Program-made: the position numbers and the translations under genes
Notes under the pieces: generated by a model
The model's input: the letters and a program-made list of their open reading frames with translations, nothing else
What the model was told of the DNA's origin: nothing
The model's database searches: none
Shown: in pieces, positions 40,903-47,878 of the stretch
Position numbering within the stretch: position 1 is the stretch's first letter
How the letters are laid out: the number at the start of each line of letters is the position of its first letter
NCBI RefSeq assembly: GCF_013294115.1
Contig: NZ_JABSNP010000027.1
Span: 1 to 47,878 of the forward strand
From: Hymenobacter caeli
GTDB lineage: Bacteria; Bacteroidota; Bacteroidia; Cytophagales; Hymenobacteraceae
DNA length: 47,878 nucleotides
Direction: 5' to 3'

Positions 40903-43410
40903 CTACCACTCCGCCACCTTCTTCTGGCCGCGCATGGTTTCGAACTTCATCGTCGGGTCTTTCACCTTCGGCGCGTTCACGAAGTGGGTGAACTGCTTGC
41001 GCAGCTCGGGGTTGTCCACCACTTCCTTCCACTCGCAGAAGTAGTTTTTGATGAGCAGCGCGATTTCGCCCTCCAAATCGGCGCAGATGCCGAGGCTGTC
41101 GTTGACGATTACGTTGCGCAGGTAGGCAATGCCGCCGTCCATCTTGTTGAGCCACACGGCGGTGCGCGTCAGCGGGTCGGCGGTTTTGATGTAGAACATC
41201 AGGAAGCGGTCGAGGTAGCGCACCACCGTTTCCTGGTCGATGTCGCCGGCCAGCAGCTGGGCGTGTTGGGGCTTGGCCCCGCCGTTGCCGCACACGTACA
41301 GGTTCCAGCCCTTCTCGGTGGCGATGACGCCGAAGTCCTTGGCCTGCGCCTCGGCGCACTCGCGCACGCAGCCGCTCACGCCGCTTTTCAGCTTGTGGGG
41401 CGAGCGGATGCCCTTGTAGCGGTTCTCCAGCTCGATGGCAAACGTCACGCTGTCGTGCAGGCCGTAGCGGCACCAGGTGCTGCCCACGCAGCTTTTGATG
41501 GTGCGCAGGCTCTTGCCGTAGGCGTGCCCGCTCTCGAAGCCCTCGTTAATCAGCTCCTCCCAGATGTCGGGCAAGTCGCTCACGTGGGCCCCGAACATGT
41601 CGATGCGCTGGCCGCCCGTGATTTTGGTGTACAGGTTGTACTTCTCGGCGATGCGCCCAATGGCCATCAGCTGCCGGGGCGACACCTCGCCGCCGGCCAT
41701 GCGCGGCATCACCGAGTAGGAGCCGCCCTTCTGGATGTTGGCCAGGTAGCGGTCGTTGGTGTCCTGAATCACGTTCTGCTTCACAATCAGGTCGTTCCAG
41801 AGCCCGGCCAGGATGCTGCCCACCGCCGGCTTGCAGGTTTCGCAGCCGTCGCCGCTGCCGAAGCGGTTCAGGGCCGTGTCGTAGGTGCGGATGTCGTTGA
41901 TTTTCAGCAGGTCGAACAGCTCCTGGCGCGAGTAGTCGAAGTGCTCGCACAGCACGTTTTTGATGTAGGCCCCCTGCGCCATCAGCGTGCCGTTGATGAG
42001 GTCCTTCACCATCGGCACGCAGCCGCCGCAGCCCGTGCCGGCCTTGTTGCACTTCTTCATGCCGTCCACGGTGGTCACGCTCAGCTCGGCCACGGCGGCG
42101 CAGATGGCCCCCTTGGTCACGGCCTCGCACGAGCAAATCAGGGCCTCGTCGGGCAGGTTCAGCACGTTGGCGCCGCTATCGCTGCCCTCGCCGCCCCGGG
42201 CCCCCAGGATGAGGTCTTCGGGGTGGGGCGGCAGCACGAGCTTGTTGTTGACGGTTTGCAGCAGCATGCTGTAGGCCTCGGCGTCGCCGATGAGCACGCC
42301 GCCGAGCAGGTACTTGCCGTCGGGGCTGAGGTTGATGCGCTTGTAGATGCCGCTGTGCGCGTCCTCGAACACGATGCTGCGGCTGTGCGGCTCGGCGATG
42401 AAGGGGTCGCCGAAGCTGGCCACGTCCACGCCAATCAGCTTGAGCTTGCTGCTCATGTCGAAGCCGGTGAAGGCCCGGGCCCCTTGCAACAGCTGGCTGG
42501 CCACCACCTCGGCCATGTCGTAGCCGGGGGCCACGAGGCCGTAAATCATGCCCCCGTGCAGGGCGCACTCGCCGATGGCGAAGATGCGCGGGTCGCTGGT
42601 TTGCATCTGGTCGTTGACGGTGATGCCGCCGCGCAGGCCCACCTCCAGGCCGGCCAGCCGGGCCAGCTCGTCGCGGGGCCGGATGCCGGCCGAAATCACC
42701 AGCATGTCCACGGGCAGGATGGAGCCGTCGCCGAAGTGCAGCGCGTCGATGCGGCCGTTGCCGCCGATGCTGGCCGTGGCCTTGCTGAGGTGAATTTTCA
42801 GGCCCAGGGCCTCCAGCTTGCTTTGCAGCATGGCGCTGCCAGCGGCGTCGATCTGCCGGGGCATCAGGCGCGGGGCAAATTCGATGACGTGGGTTTCGGC
42901 CACGCCCAGGTCGAGCAGGGCCTTGGCGGCCTCCAGGCCCAGCAGGCCCCCGCCCAGCACGGCCCCCACGCGGGCCGTGGCCGCGGCGGCCTTGATTTCT
43001 TCCAGGTCTTCGATGGTGCGGTACACCGCCACCCCCTGCTTTTCCACGCCCGGGATGTCGGGCACGAAGGCCGACGAGCCGGTGGCCAGCACCAGGTAGT
43101 CGTAGGACTGCACCAGGCCGCCGCGCGAGTGCACCGTCTGGCTGGCGCGGTCAATTTCCTGCACCGCGTCGCCCAGGTGCAGCGCGATGCCGTGGTCGTG
43201 GTACCACTGCTGGGGGGCCATCAGCAGGTCGTCGGCGGTTTTGCCGCCGAAGTACTCGCTCAGGTGCACCCGGTCGTAGGCCACGCGGGGCTCCTCACCG
43301 AAAACAACAAGGTTGAAGGCGGTCGATTTGGCGAGGAGCTTCTCGCAAAATTTGTAGCCGACCATGCCGTTGCCGATGACAACGACGGTGGGGAGTTGCT
43401 GCGCTGCCAT
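40903..43410 (-). CDS. nirB: Nitrite reductase (NADH) large subunit
   Basis: 835 aa, full length. FAD/NAD(H) domain 1-about 400 ('VVVIGNGMVGYKFCEKLL', 'GAVLGGGLLGLEAAKAL', 'DPRIFAIGECALHGG'), BFD [2Fe-2S] segment 'LICSCEAVTKGAICAAV...GTGCGGC' near 430-480, then nitrite/sulfite reductase halves with the siroheme-[4Fe-4S] cysteines in 'SCVGSTWCRYG' and 'SGVSGCVRECAEAQ'. Reduces nitrite to ammonia with NirD. Head of the nitrate-assimilation cluster. Confidence 0.97.
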   Translation of the reverse strand: MAAQQLPTVVVIGNGMVGYKFCEKLLAKSTAFNLVVFGEEPRVAYDRVHLSEYFGGKTADDLLMAPQQWYHDHGIALHLGDAVQEIDRASQTVHSRGGLVQSYDYLVLATGSSAFVPDIPGVEKQGVAVYRTIEDLEEIKAAAATARVGAVLGGGLLGLEAAKALLDLGVAETHVIEFAPRLMPRQIDAAGSAMLQSKLEALGLKIHLSKATASIGGNGRIDALHFGDGSILPVDMLVISAGIRPRDELARLAGLEVGLRGGITVNDQMQTSDPRIFAIGECALHGGMIYGLVAPGYDMAEVVASQLLQGARAFTGFDMSSKLKLIGVDVASFGDPFIAEPHSRSIVFEDAHSGIYKRINLSPDGKYLLGGVLIGDAEAYSMLLQTVNNKLVLPPHPEDLILGARGGEGSDSGANVLNLPDEALICSCEAVTKGAICAAVAELSVTTVDGMKKCNKAGTGCGGCVPMVKDLINGTLMAQGAYIKNVLCEHFDYSRQELFDLLKINDIRTYDTALNRFGSGDGCETCKPAVGSILAGLWNDLIVKQNVIQDTNDRYLANIQKGGSYSVMPRMAGGEVSPRQLMAIGRIAEKYNLYTKITGGQRIDMFGAHVSDLPDIWEELINEGFESGHAYGKSLRTIKSCVGSTWCRYGLHDSVTFAIELENRYKGIRSPHKLKSGVSGCVRECAEAQAKDFGVIATEKGWNLYVCGNGGAKPQHAQLLAGDIDQETVVRYLDRFLMFYIKTADPLTRTAVWLNKMDGGIAYLRNVIVNDSLGICADLEGEIALLIKNYFCEWKEVVDNPELRKQFTHFVNAPKVKDPTMKFETMRGQKKVAEW

Positions 43411-43558
43411 GCTGACCGGGATAGGTAGGGGTGTGTAATAGGCGGACGGGGTGGGTGGGATGGGACGGGCCAGCCAGCCGGAGCAGCCGGGCCTGGGAAG
43501 AATGGCAACAAAGCCCAGTGCCCCCTATTAATTTGGGGTGCATGCAGGCTGCGCATTG

Positions 43559-43566
43559 CAAATCTA
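43559..43566 (-). promoter_or_regulatory. nirB promoter, -7 element TAGATTTG
   Basis: Exact match to TAnnTTTG; predicted start near 43553 and a leader of about 140 bases. A 15-bp palindrome abuts it upstream. Confidence 0.45.
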
Positions 43567-43601
43567 ATCGATTACCCCTTTCATAAAAAGGGGTAATCGA
43601 T
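43567..43601. promoter_or_regulatory. 15-bp palindromic candidate operator at the nirB promoter
   Basis: ATCGATTACCCCTTT and its perfect complement around a 5-base centre. It starts directly after the -7 element and covers the -33 position, where an activator or repressor of nitrogen or nitrate control could act. No second copy was found at the other genes of the cluster. Confidence 0.55.
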
Positions 43602-43960
43602 AAATAAGTCAATAATTTTTCAGAATATGCCTATAATTCTAAACCCCTCCCCTATGGAATACCCGCGTGCGCAACCGCCGGCCAGCGGGCGAACCGGCGC
43701 GGCAAGGGATTCCCGTTTTTTCTCGCAGAAGCAGCACCAGGGCGGTTGCAGGGCCCATTTGCGTGGAGTAGAGGCTGGCCTCCGCCCGTCGTTGACCGGC
43801 TGGCGGGGCCCCGTGCCGCGACGGGCGCGGGCCAGCCCCGCCCCTGCGCACACCTGCACACCCGTACACCAGCCCTTGCAGCCGTGGTGCCCTCCCGGTG
43901 CCTGGTGGCGTGACCGGGCCCCGGCGGGTCCATCGACCTGGGCCGGCGCGGCCGGCCGCG

Positions 43961-46483
43961 CTAAAAGCGGGCGATGGCCCGCAGGTTCACCAGGCGCTGC
44001 GAGAGGTAGTTGGGCACGGCGTAGGTGGCCCCGTTCACGTCCTGCAAGTAGCTGTAGCCGGCCACGTTGTTGGCCCCCAGTACGTTGAGAATTTCCAGGG
44101 CCAGCCACAGGCTTTGCAGCGAGTAGCGGTGCGGGGCCGGGCCGCTGCGCACCGCCACGATTTTGGAAAAGCCCAAATCGACGCGCAGGTAGTTGGTTTC
44201 GAGGATGTCGAGGCCGCGCAGGTCGGGCAGGTTGGGCGGACTGAACGGCAGGCCGGTGCCGAACACGGCGTTCACGTAGCCGCGCACCGAGGGGTTGTCG
44301 GGCAGGTGGTCCTGGAAAAACACGCCCACCGTCACGCGCTGGTCCTGGGGCCGGCGGATGTAGCCCTTGGCCTCGCGGGTGACGACGGCCGGCTGGGTGG
44401 CGGTGGCGGGCGTCGTCACCCGGTTCACCGAGTCGCCGTCCACGTTTTCGCGCGTCGTAAGCACGCCCAGGCTGAACCACGATTCGGCCCCCTTCACGAA
44501 CTCGCCGCTGAGGCGGGCGTCGAAGCCGGCGGCGTAGGCCCGGGCGTTGTTTTGGGCGAAGTAGCGCAGCCGCACGTTGTCCACGTCGTAGGGCACCACG
44601 TCGGTGAGGTACTTGTAATACGCTTCGGTGGTGAGCTTGAACGGCCGGCCGCCCCAGTTGTAGGCCGCCTCCCGGCCCACCACCAAATGGTACGAGCGCT
44701 GGGCCCGCAGCTCGGGGTTCAGCACGCCCTGCTGGTTGCGCAGCTCGCGGTAGAACGGCGGCTGGGCGTACGCGCCGAGGCCCACTTTGAAGGTGCGGTT
44801 GGGGTGGCGGCGGCTGATTTGCGAATACTGCGCCCGCGGGCTCACCACAAGCTGGCCGTTGGTGGTCCAGTAGTGGGCCCGCAGGCCGTAGGTGAGCGTG
44901 CGCAGCGAATCGATGGCCCAGGTGTCCTGCACGTAGCCCTGGGTGCGGGTGCTGACGAGCGCCAAATCGGTGCGCAGGCGGGTGCGCCGGGCATCGGGCA
45001 CGTAGTCGGCCGAGTCGGCGAAGGTGTACTCGTCGAGGACGTCGCTGATGCTTTCGCGGCCGATTTTGGCCCCGGCGCGCACGGTGTGGCGCAGGCCGGG
45101 CGTCCAGCGGGTGCGGGCCTCGGCCGTGTACACGCGGGCCGTGAGGCCGTTGCGGGCGTGCTGGAACTGCGAGCCCACGTCGCGCTGCCGCACCGCCTGG
45201 TTGAAATCGGGCGAGGTGGGGTCGCGGTTCACGTCGGCCAGGCGGTAGGCCGCCTCCACGTCGCGGTACTCGAACTCGCGCGAGACCAGGGCCGAGCCCA
45301 GCAGCTCGCCCTGCCAGTTACTGGTGAAGCGGTGCTTCAGGCTGAGGCCCCCCTGGTAGGTGTCGTACTGCATCCGCTCGCGCCCGTCGTAGGCGATGAA
45401 CACCCGCGTGAACTGGTTGGTGTTGGTCGAGAACGTGGCCTGGCCGGTTTCGGGCGTGAAGCGGTAGTCGTTGTGGGCCACCACGCCCAGCAGGCCCAGG
45501 GTGGTGCGCTGGAGGTCGTCTTTGGGGCCCAGCCCGACGTTCACAAAGGCCTGGGCGTCGTAAAACGTGGGGTTGTAGCCGCCCTGCGCTTCTTTCAGCG
45601 AGGACAGCACGTACTGGGCGTTCTTGTAGCGCACGCCGGCCAGGTAGCTCACCCGGCCGTTCTTGGAGCGGGCCTCGGCGTGGGCCGCGCCGCCCACCAG
45701 GCTGGCGGTGAGCGAGGCCGCGAACTGCGCGGGCTCCTTATACGTCACGTCGAGCACCGACGAAAGCTTGTCGCCGTACTTGGGCTGCCAGCCGCCGGCG
45801 CTGAAATCGACGCTCCGCACCAGGTCGGGGTTGATGAAGCTGAGCCCCTCCTGCTGCGCCGCCGTGACGAGGAACGGCCGGTACACCTCGAAGCCGTTCA
45901 CGTACACCAGGTTCTCGTCGTAGTTGCCGCCGCGCACGTTGTAGGTGCTGCTCAGCTCGTTGTTGCTCACCACGCCGGGGAGCGTCTTCAGAATGGCGTT
46001 AAAATCGCCGAACGGCGAGGGCAGCGTTTTCACGTCGCGCGGGTCGATTTGCGTCAGGCTCACCTGCTCGCGGGTGTCGGCCCCGGCGCGGCCGCCGCGC
46101 ACCGTCACGTCGCCCAGGGCCTGCGCGTCGGGGCGCAGGGTGAAGGCCAGCGGATGGGCCGCATCCGCGGGCAGCACCAGGGCCCGGCGCAGCGGCAGGT
46201 AGCCCAGGCGGCGCAGCACCAGCACGGCCGCCTCGCCCCGCCCCGTGGCCCGGATAACCAGCGAAAACTGCCCCCGGGCCGTGGTGGTCGTGCCGCCGGG
46301 CTGGCCCAGCACGCTCACCGTCACCAGCTCCAGGGGCTGGCCGGCCGCGTCGCGCACCGTGCCGCTGAGCGTGAGGGTGCCCGCCGCGGGGGCCCCGGCG
46401 GCCGGCACCTCCTGGGCCCGTCCGGCCACCGGGGCCCCCAGCAGCGCGGCGGCCAGCGCCAGCCCGGCCAGCAGCGGCCGCAT
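43961..46483 (-). CDS. TonB-dependent outer-membrane receptor with carboxypeptidase-regulatory-like N-domain
   Basis: 840 aa. Signal peptide MRPLLAGLALAAALLGAPVAG cut near ARA-Q; then a CarboxypepD_reg-like domain ('LTLSGTVRDAAGQPLELVTVSVLGQPGGTTTTARGQFSLVI', about 35-110); plug domain ('VTVRGGRAGADTREQVSLTQIDPRDVKTLPSPFGDFNAILKTLPGVVSNNELSSTYNVRGGNYDENLVYVNGFEVYRPFL'); then the beta-barrel to a terminal Phe (RAIARF). Typical of Bacteroidota import proteins. Substrate is not predictable; no SusD partner is present. The extra codons upstream (46522) were trimmed. Confidence 0.92.
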   Translation of the reverse strand: MRPLLAGLALAAALLGAPVAGRAQEVPAAGAPAAGTLTLSGTVRDAAGQPLELVTVSVLGQPGGTTTTARGQFSLVIRATGRGEAAVLVLRRLGYLPLRRALVLPADAAHPLAFTLRPDAQALGDVTVRGGRAGADTREQVSLTQIDPRDVKTLPSPFGDFNAILKTLPGVVSNNELSSTYNVRGGNYDENLVYVNGFEVYRPFLVTAAQQEGLSFINPDLVRSVDFSAGGWQPKYGDKLSSVLDVTYKEPAQFAASLTASLVGGAAHAEARSKNGRVSYLAGVRYKNAQYVLSSLKEAQGGYNPTFYDAQAFVNVGLGPKDDLQRTTLGLLGVVAHNDYRFTPETGQATFSTNTNQFTRVFIAYDGRERMQYDTYQGGLSLKHRFTSNWQGELLGSALVSREFEYRDVEAAYRLADVNRDPTSPDFNQAVRQRDVGSQFQHARNGLTARVYTAEARTRWTPGLRHTVRAGAKIGRESISDVLDEYTFADSADYVPDARRTRLRTDLALVSTRTQGYVQDTWAIDSLRTLTYGLRAHYWTTNGQLVVSPRAQYSQISRRHPNRTFKVGLGAYAQPPFYRELRNQQGVLNPELRAQRSYHLVVGREAAYNWGGRPFKLTTEAYYKYLTDVVPYDVDNVRLRYFAQNNARAYAAGFDARLSGEFVKGAESWFSLGVLTTRENVDGDSVNRVTTPATATQPAVVTREAKGYIRRPQDQRVTVGVFFQDHLPDNPSVRGYVNAVFGTGLPFSPPNLPDLRGLDILETNYLRVDLGFSKIVAVRSGPAPHRYSLQSLWLALEILNVLGANNVAGYSYLQDVNGATYAVPNYLSQRLVNLRAIARF

Positions 46484-46569
46484 CCGGCAATTGAAAAACC
46501 CTGACAAGTACACGTGCGGCAAGTAGAAACGGAAAAAGTTATGTTGGCAGTAACGACGCGGGGCCCCGG

Positions 46570-47283
46570 CTATTGCCGACCGCGGCCGGCCGGGCCCTCG
46601 GCCAGAGCTTCGTCGAGTTGGGCCCGCAGGGCAGCCAGGGTGGCCACGGGCCCCTCGGGGGCCGAGAACACGAAGTTGCCGGCCACCAGCACGTCGGCCC
46701 CGGCCTGCACCAGGGCCCCGGCGTTGCCGGCGTTCACGCCGCCGTCCACCTCAATCAGGGCGTCGGAGCCGGTGTCGAGCAGCAGCTCTTTCAGGGCCGC
46801 GATTTTGGCCAGCGTGTGCGGGATGAACGCCTGGCCCCCGAAGCCGGGGTTGACGGACATGACCAGCACCACGTCGAGGTCGGCGGCGATGTCGGCGAGC
46901 ACGGCCACGGGCGTGGCCGGGTTCAGGGCCACGCCGGCGCGGCAGCCCAGCTGCTTGATTTGCTGCACCACACGGTGCAGGTGGGGGCAGGCCTCGTGGT
47001 GCACGGTGAGGCCGGCGGCCCCCGCGTCGCGGAACGCGGCCAGGTAGTTTTGCGGGTCCTCAATCATCAAATGCACGTCGATGGGCTGCTGGGCGTAGCG
47101 GGCCACGGCTTGCAGCACGGGCAGGCCGAAGGAGATGTTGGGCACGAAGCGGCCGTCCATCACGTCGAAGTGCAGCCAGTCGGCGGCGCTGGTGGCCAGG
47201 CGCTCGGTTTCGGCTTGCAGGTTGGCCAAATCGGCGGCCAGGAACGAAGGGGCCAGCAACGGGGCGCGGCGCGGGTGCATCAT
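46570..47283 (-). CDS. rpe: Ribulose-phosphate 3-epimerase
   Basis: 237 aa. 'APSFLAADLANL', 'WLHFDVMDGRFVPNISFGLPVL', 'IDVHLMIEDPQNYL', 'LTVHHEACPHL', 'VLVMSVNPGFGGQAFIPHTLAKI', 'LIEVDGGVNAGNA' contain the metal-binding His/Asp and catalytic Asp of the family. Pentose phosphate pathway, cytoplasmic. Starts with two consecutive ATG codons; the TACCTTTG -7 element is 5 bases ahead, so the mRNA is probably leaderless or nearly so. Confidence 0.97.
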   Translation of the reverse strand: MMHPRRAPLLAPSFLAADLANLQAETERLATSAADWLHFDVMDGRFVPNISFGLPVLQAVARYAQQPIDVHLMIEDPQNYLAAFRDAGAAGLTVHHEACPHLHRVVQQIKQLGCRAGVALNPATPVAVLADIAADLDVVLVMSVNPGFGGQAFIPHTLAKIAALKELLLDTGSDALIEVDGGVNAGNAGALVQAGADVLVAGNFVFSAPEGPVATLAALRAQLDEALAEGPAGRGRQ

Positions 47284-47288
47284 GCCGG

Positions 47289-47296
47289 CAAAGGTA
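47289..47296 (-). promoter_or_regulatory. rpe promoter, -7 element TACCTTTG
   Basis: Exact consensus, followed by CCGGC and ATGATG, so the transcript start would fall at or within a few bases of the start codon. Confidence 0.5.
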
Positions 47297-47422
47297 GCGG
47301 CCCGGCGCTGGGCTGGCGCGCGGGTGAACCGAACCGGCCGGGCCCGGTTTTCCGTACTTTGTAGGCGGCTGAGCCCCGGGGCCCGGCCGCTGCTTTTTTA
47401 TCCCCGCTACTTTTCTCTGCGC

Positions 47423-47779
47423 ATGAAAACCCTCGTTTTAGGAGCCACCGACAACCCCGACCGCTACGCCTACCGCGCCGTGCACGCCCTCCAAACCCAC
47501 GGCCACGAGGTGGTGCCCGTCGGCATCCGCCGGGGCAAGGTGGCCGGCCTGCCCATCCGCACCGACCGCCCCCAGGAAGCCGGCATCGACACCGTGACGC
47601 TCTACGTGGGGCCCCAAAATCAGCCCGGCTGGTACGATTATATTTTGAGTTTGAAGCCCCGCCGCATCCTCTTCAACCCCGGCACCGAAAACCCCGAGCT
47701 GGAAGTACTGGCGCAGCAGCAAGGGATTCAGACGGAGGAGGCCTGCACGCTGGTGCTGCTCTCGATTGGGCAGTATTAA
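47423..47779 (+). CDS. CoA-binding domain protein (YccU-like)
   Basis: 118 aa. Rossmann CoA-binding fold: MKTLVLGATDNPDRYAYRAV, 'LQTHGHEVVPVGIRRGKVAGLPI', 'VTLYVGPQNQPGWYDYILSLKPRRILFNPGTENPELEVLAQQQGIQTEEACTLVLLS'. COG1832-type single-domain protein; precise role unknown. ATG 47423 is chosen; longer frames upstream run through the rpe promoter. A TACTTTG at 47355-47361 is a possible promoter. Confidence 0.88.
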   Translation: MKTLVLGATDNPDRYAYRAVHALQTHGHEVVPVGIRRGKVAGLPIRTDRPQEAGIDTVTLYVGPQNQPGWYDYILSLKPRRILFNPGTENPELEVLAQQQGIQTEEACTLVLLSIGQY

Positions 47780-47793
47780 ATTTAGGTAGTGGC

Positions 47794-47878
47794 TTAAAGC
47801 AGGGTGATTTCCAAATTATGCTGGTCAATAGCAATTTTAATTCGGTTATAATGGCTCGCGCGGCACTTGCTGAACGAG
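47794..47878 (-). CDS. Possible C-terminal end of a gene running off the window
   Basis: A 27-codon frame on the minus strand ends at TAA 47796-47794 (the peptide ends YNRIKIAIDQHNLEITLL), 14 bases from the CoA-binding gene's stop. Its lower GC and lack of further sequence give no family. Could be chance. Confidence 0.3.
   Translation of the reverse strand, partial: SFSKCRASHYNRIKIAIDQHNLEITLL

Larger units (their letters stand above)
43411..43960. other. Spacer between nirB and the TonB-dependent receptor gene
   Basis: No credible gene in 550 bases; the frames here are fragments. It holds the nirB promoter region (43559-43601), and a cytosine-rich low-complexity tract around 43820-43900. 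Confidence 0.5.

Noticed and set aside
43627..44088. A 153-codon plus-strand frame between nirB and the receptor gene
   Set aside because: It overlaps the 3' end of the receptor in antisense, is Arg/Pro/Ala-rich and shows no motif.

Overview
The window looks like a chromosomal segment of a high-GC Bacteroidota, most likely a Hymenobacter-like member of the Cytophagales. Evidence: many starts follow Bacteroidota-type -7 elements (TAnnTTTG, usually TACCTTTG) instead of Shine-Dalgarno sequences; a TonB-dependent receptor carries an N-terminal carboxypeptidase-regulatory-like domain; HisB is the bifunctional form and HisIE is fused. The genus call is inference from style; no rRNA is present.

Layout. 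1-54: start of an IS5-like transposase. 164-748: BLUF photoreceptor. 1056-1129: tRNA-Ala. 1.7-9.0 kb, plus strand: a secreted beta-helix protein, an HD hydrolase, a small lipoprotein, gyrA and a TPR protein, several ended by clear intrinsic terminators. 9.06-10.07 kb: an apparently gene-free, repeat-bearing stretch becoming AT-rich, followed by an unrecognised two-winged-helix-like protein. 11.1-12.3 kb: HipA-like kinase with its DUF3037 partner.

12.4-21.6 kb, minus strand: one complete histidine operon in the order hisL-hisG-hisDC-hisB-hisH-hisA-(102-aa ORF)-(HAD hydrolase)-hisF-hisIE. HisD and HisC are a single polypeptide. Upstream of hisG I find an uncatalogued 29-residue leader peptide ending in H-G-H-H-H-R-stop, followed by a terminator-like hairpin: a classical his attenuator in a Bacteroidota context.

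21.7-25 kb: an NTF2-fold immunity-like secreted protein, a Xre/MbcA-type antitoxin with RES toxin (promoter carrying three near-identical palindromes at exactly 21-bp steps), a GNAT acetyltransferase and an MscS channel. 25.1-29.3 kb: a minimal ethanolamine cluster (permease, eutB, eutC), without microcompartment genes; the permease carries a SUKH/SMI1-KNR4-like C-terminal domain of visibly different base composition. 29.4-31.0 kb: aryl-sulfate sulfotransferase lipoprotein.

31.4-43.4 kb: nitrate assimilation. nirB, nirD, a nitrate/nitrite transporter, a one-polypeptide nitrate reductase (molybdopterin catalytic part, FAD reductase and BFD iron-sulfur domain), a nitrite-reductase-like protein lacking the siroheme cysteines but ending in a rubredoxin, and the two siroheme-synthesis genes, all on the minus strand, converging on a DUF4202 gene. 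44-47.8 kb: TonB-dependent receptor, rpe and a CoA-binding protein, then a possible truncated gene.

A recurring theme is that nearly every spacer between co-oriented genes holds a long inverted repeat or short tandem repeat (his, eut and nas/nir clusters), a layer of structure that the genes do not explain.
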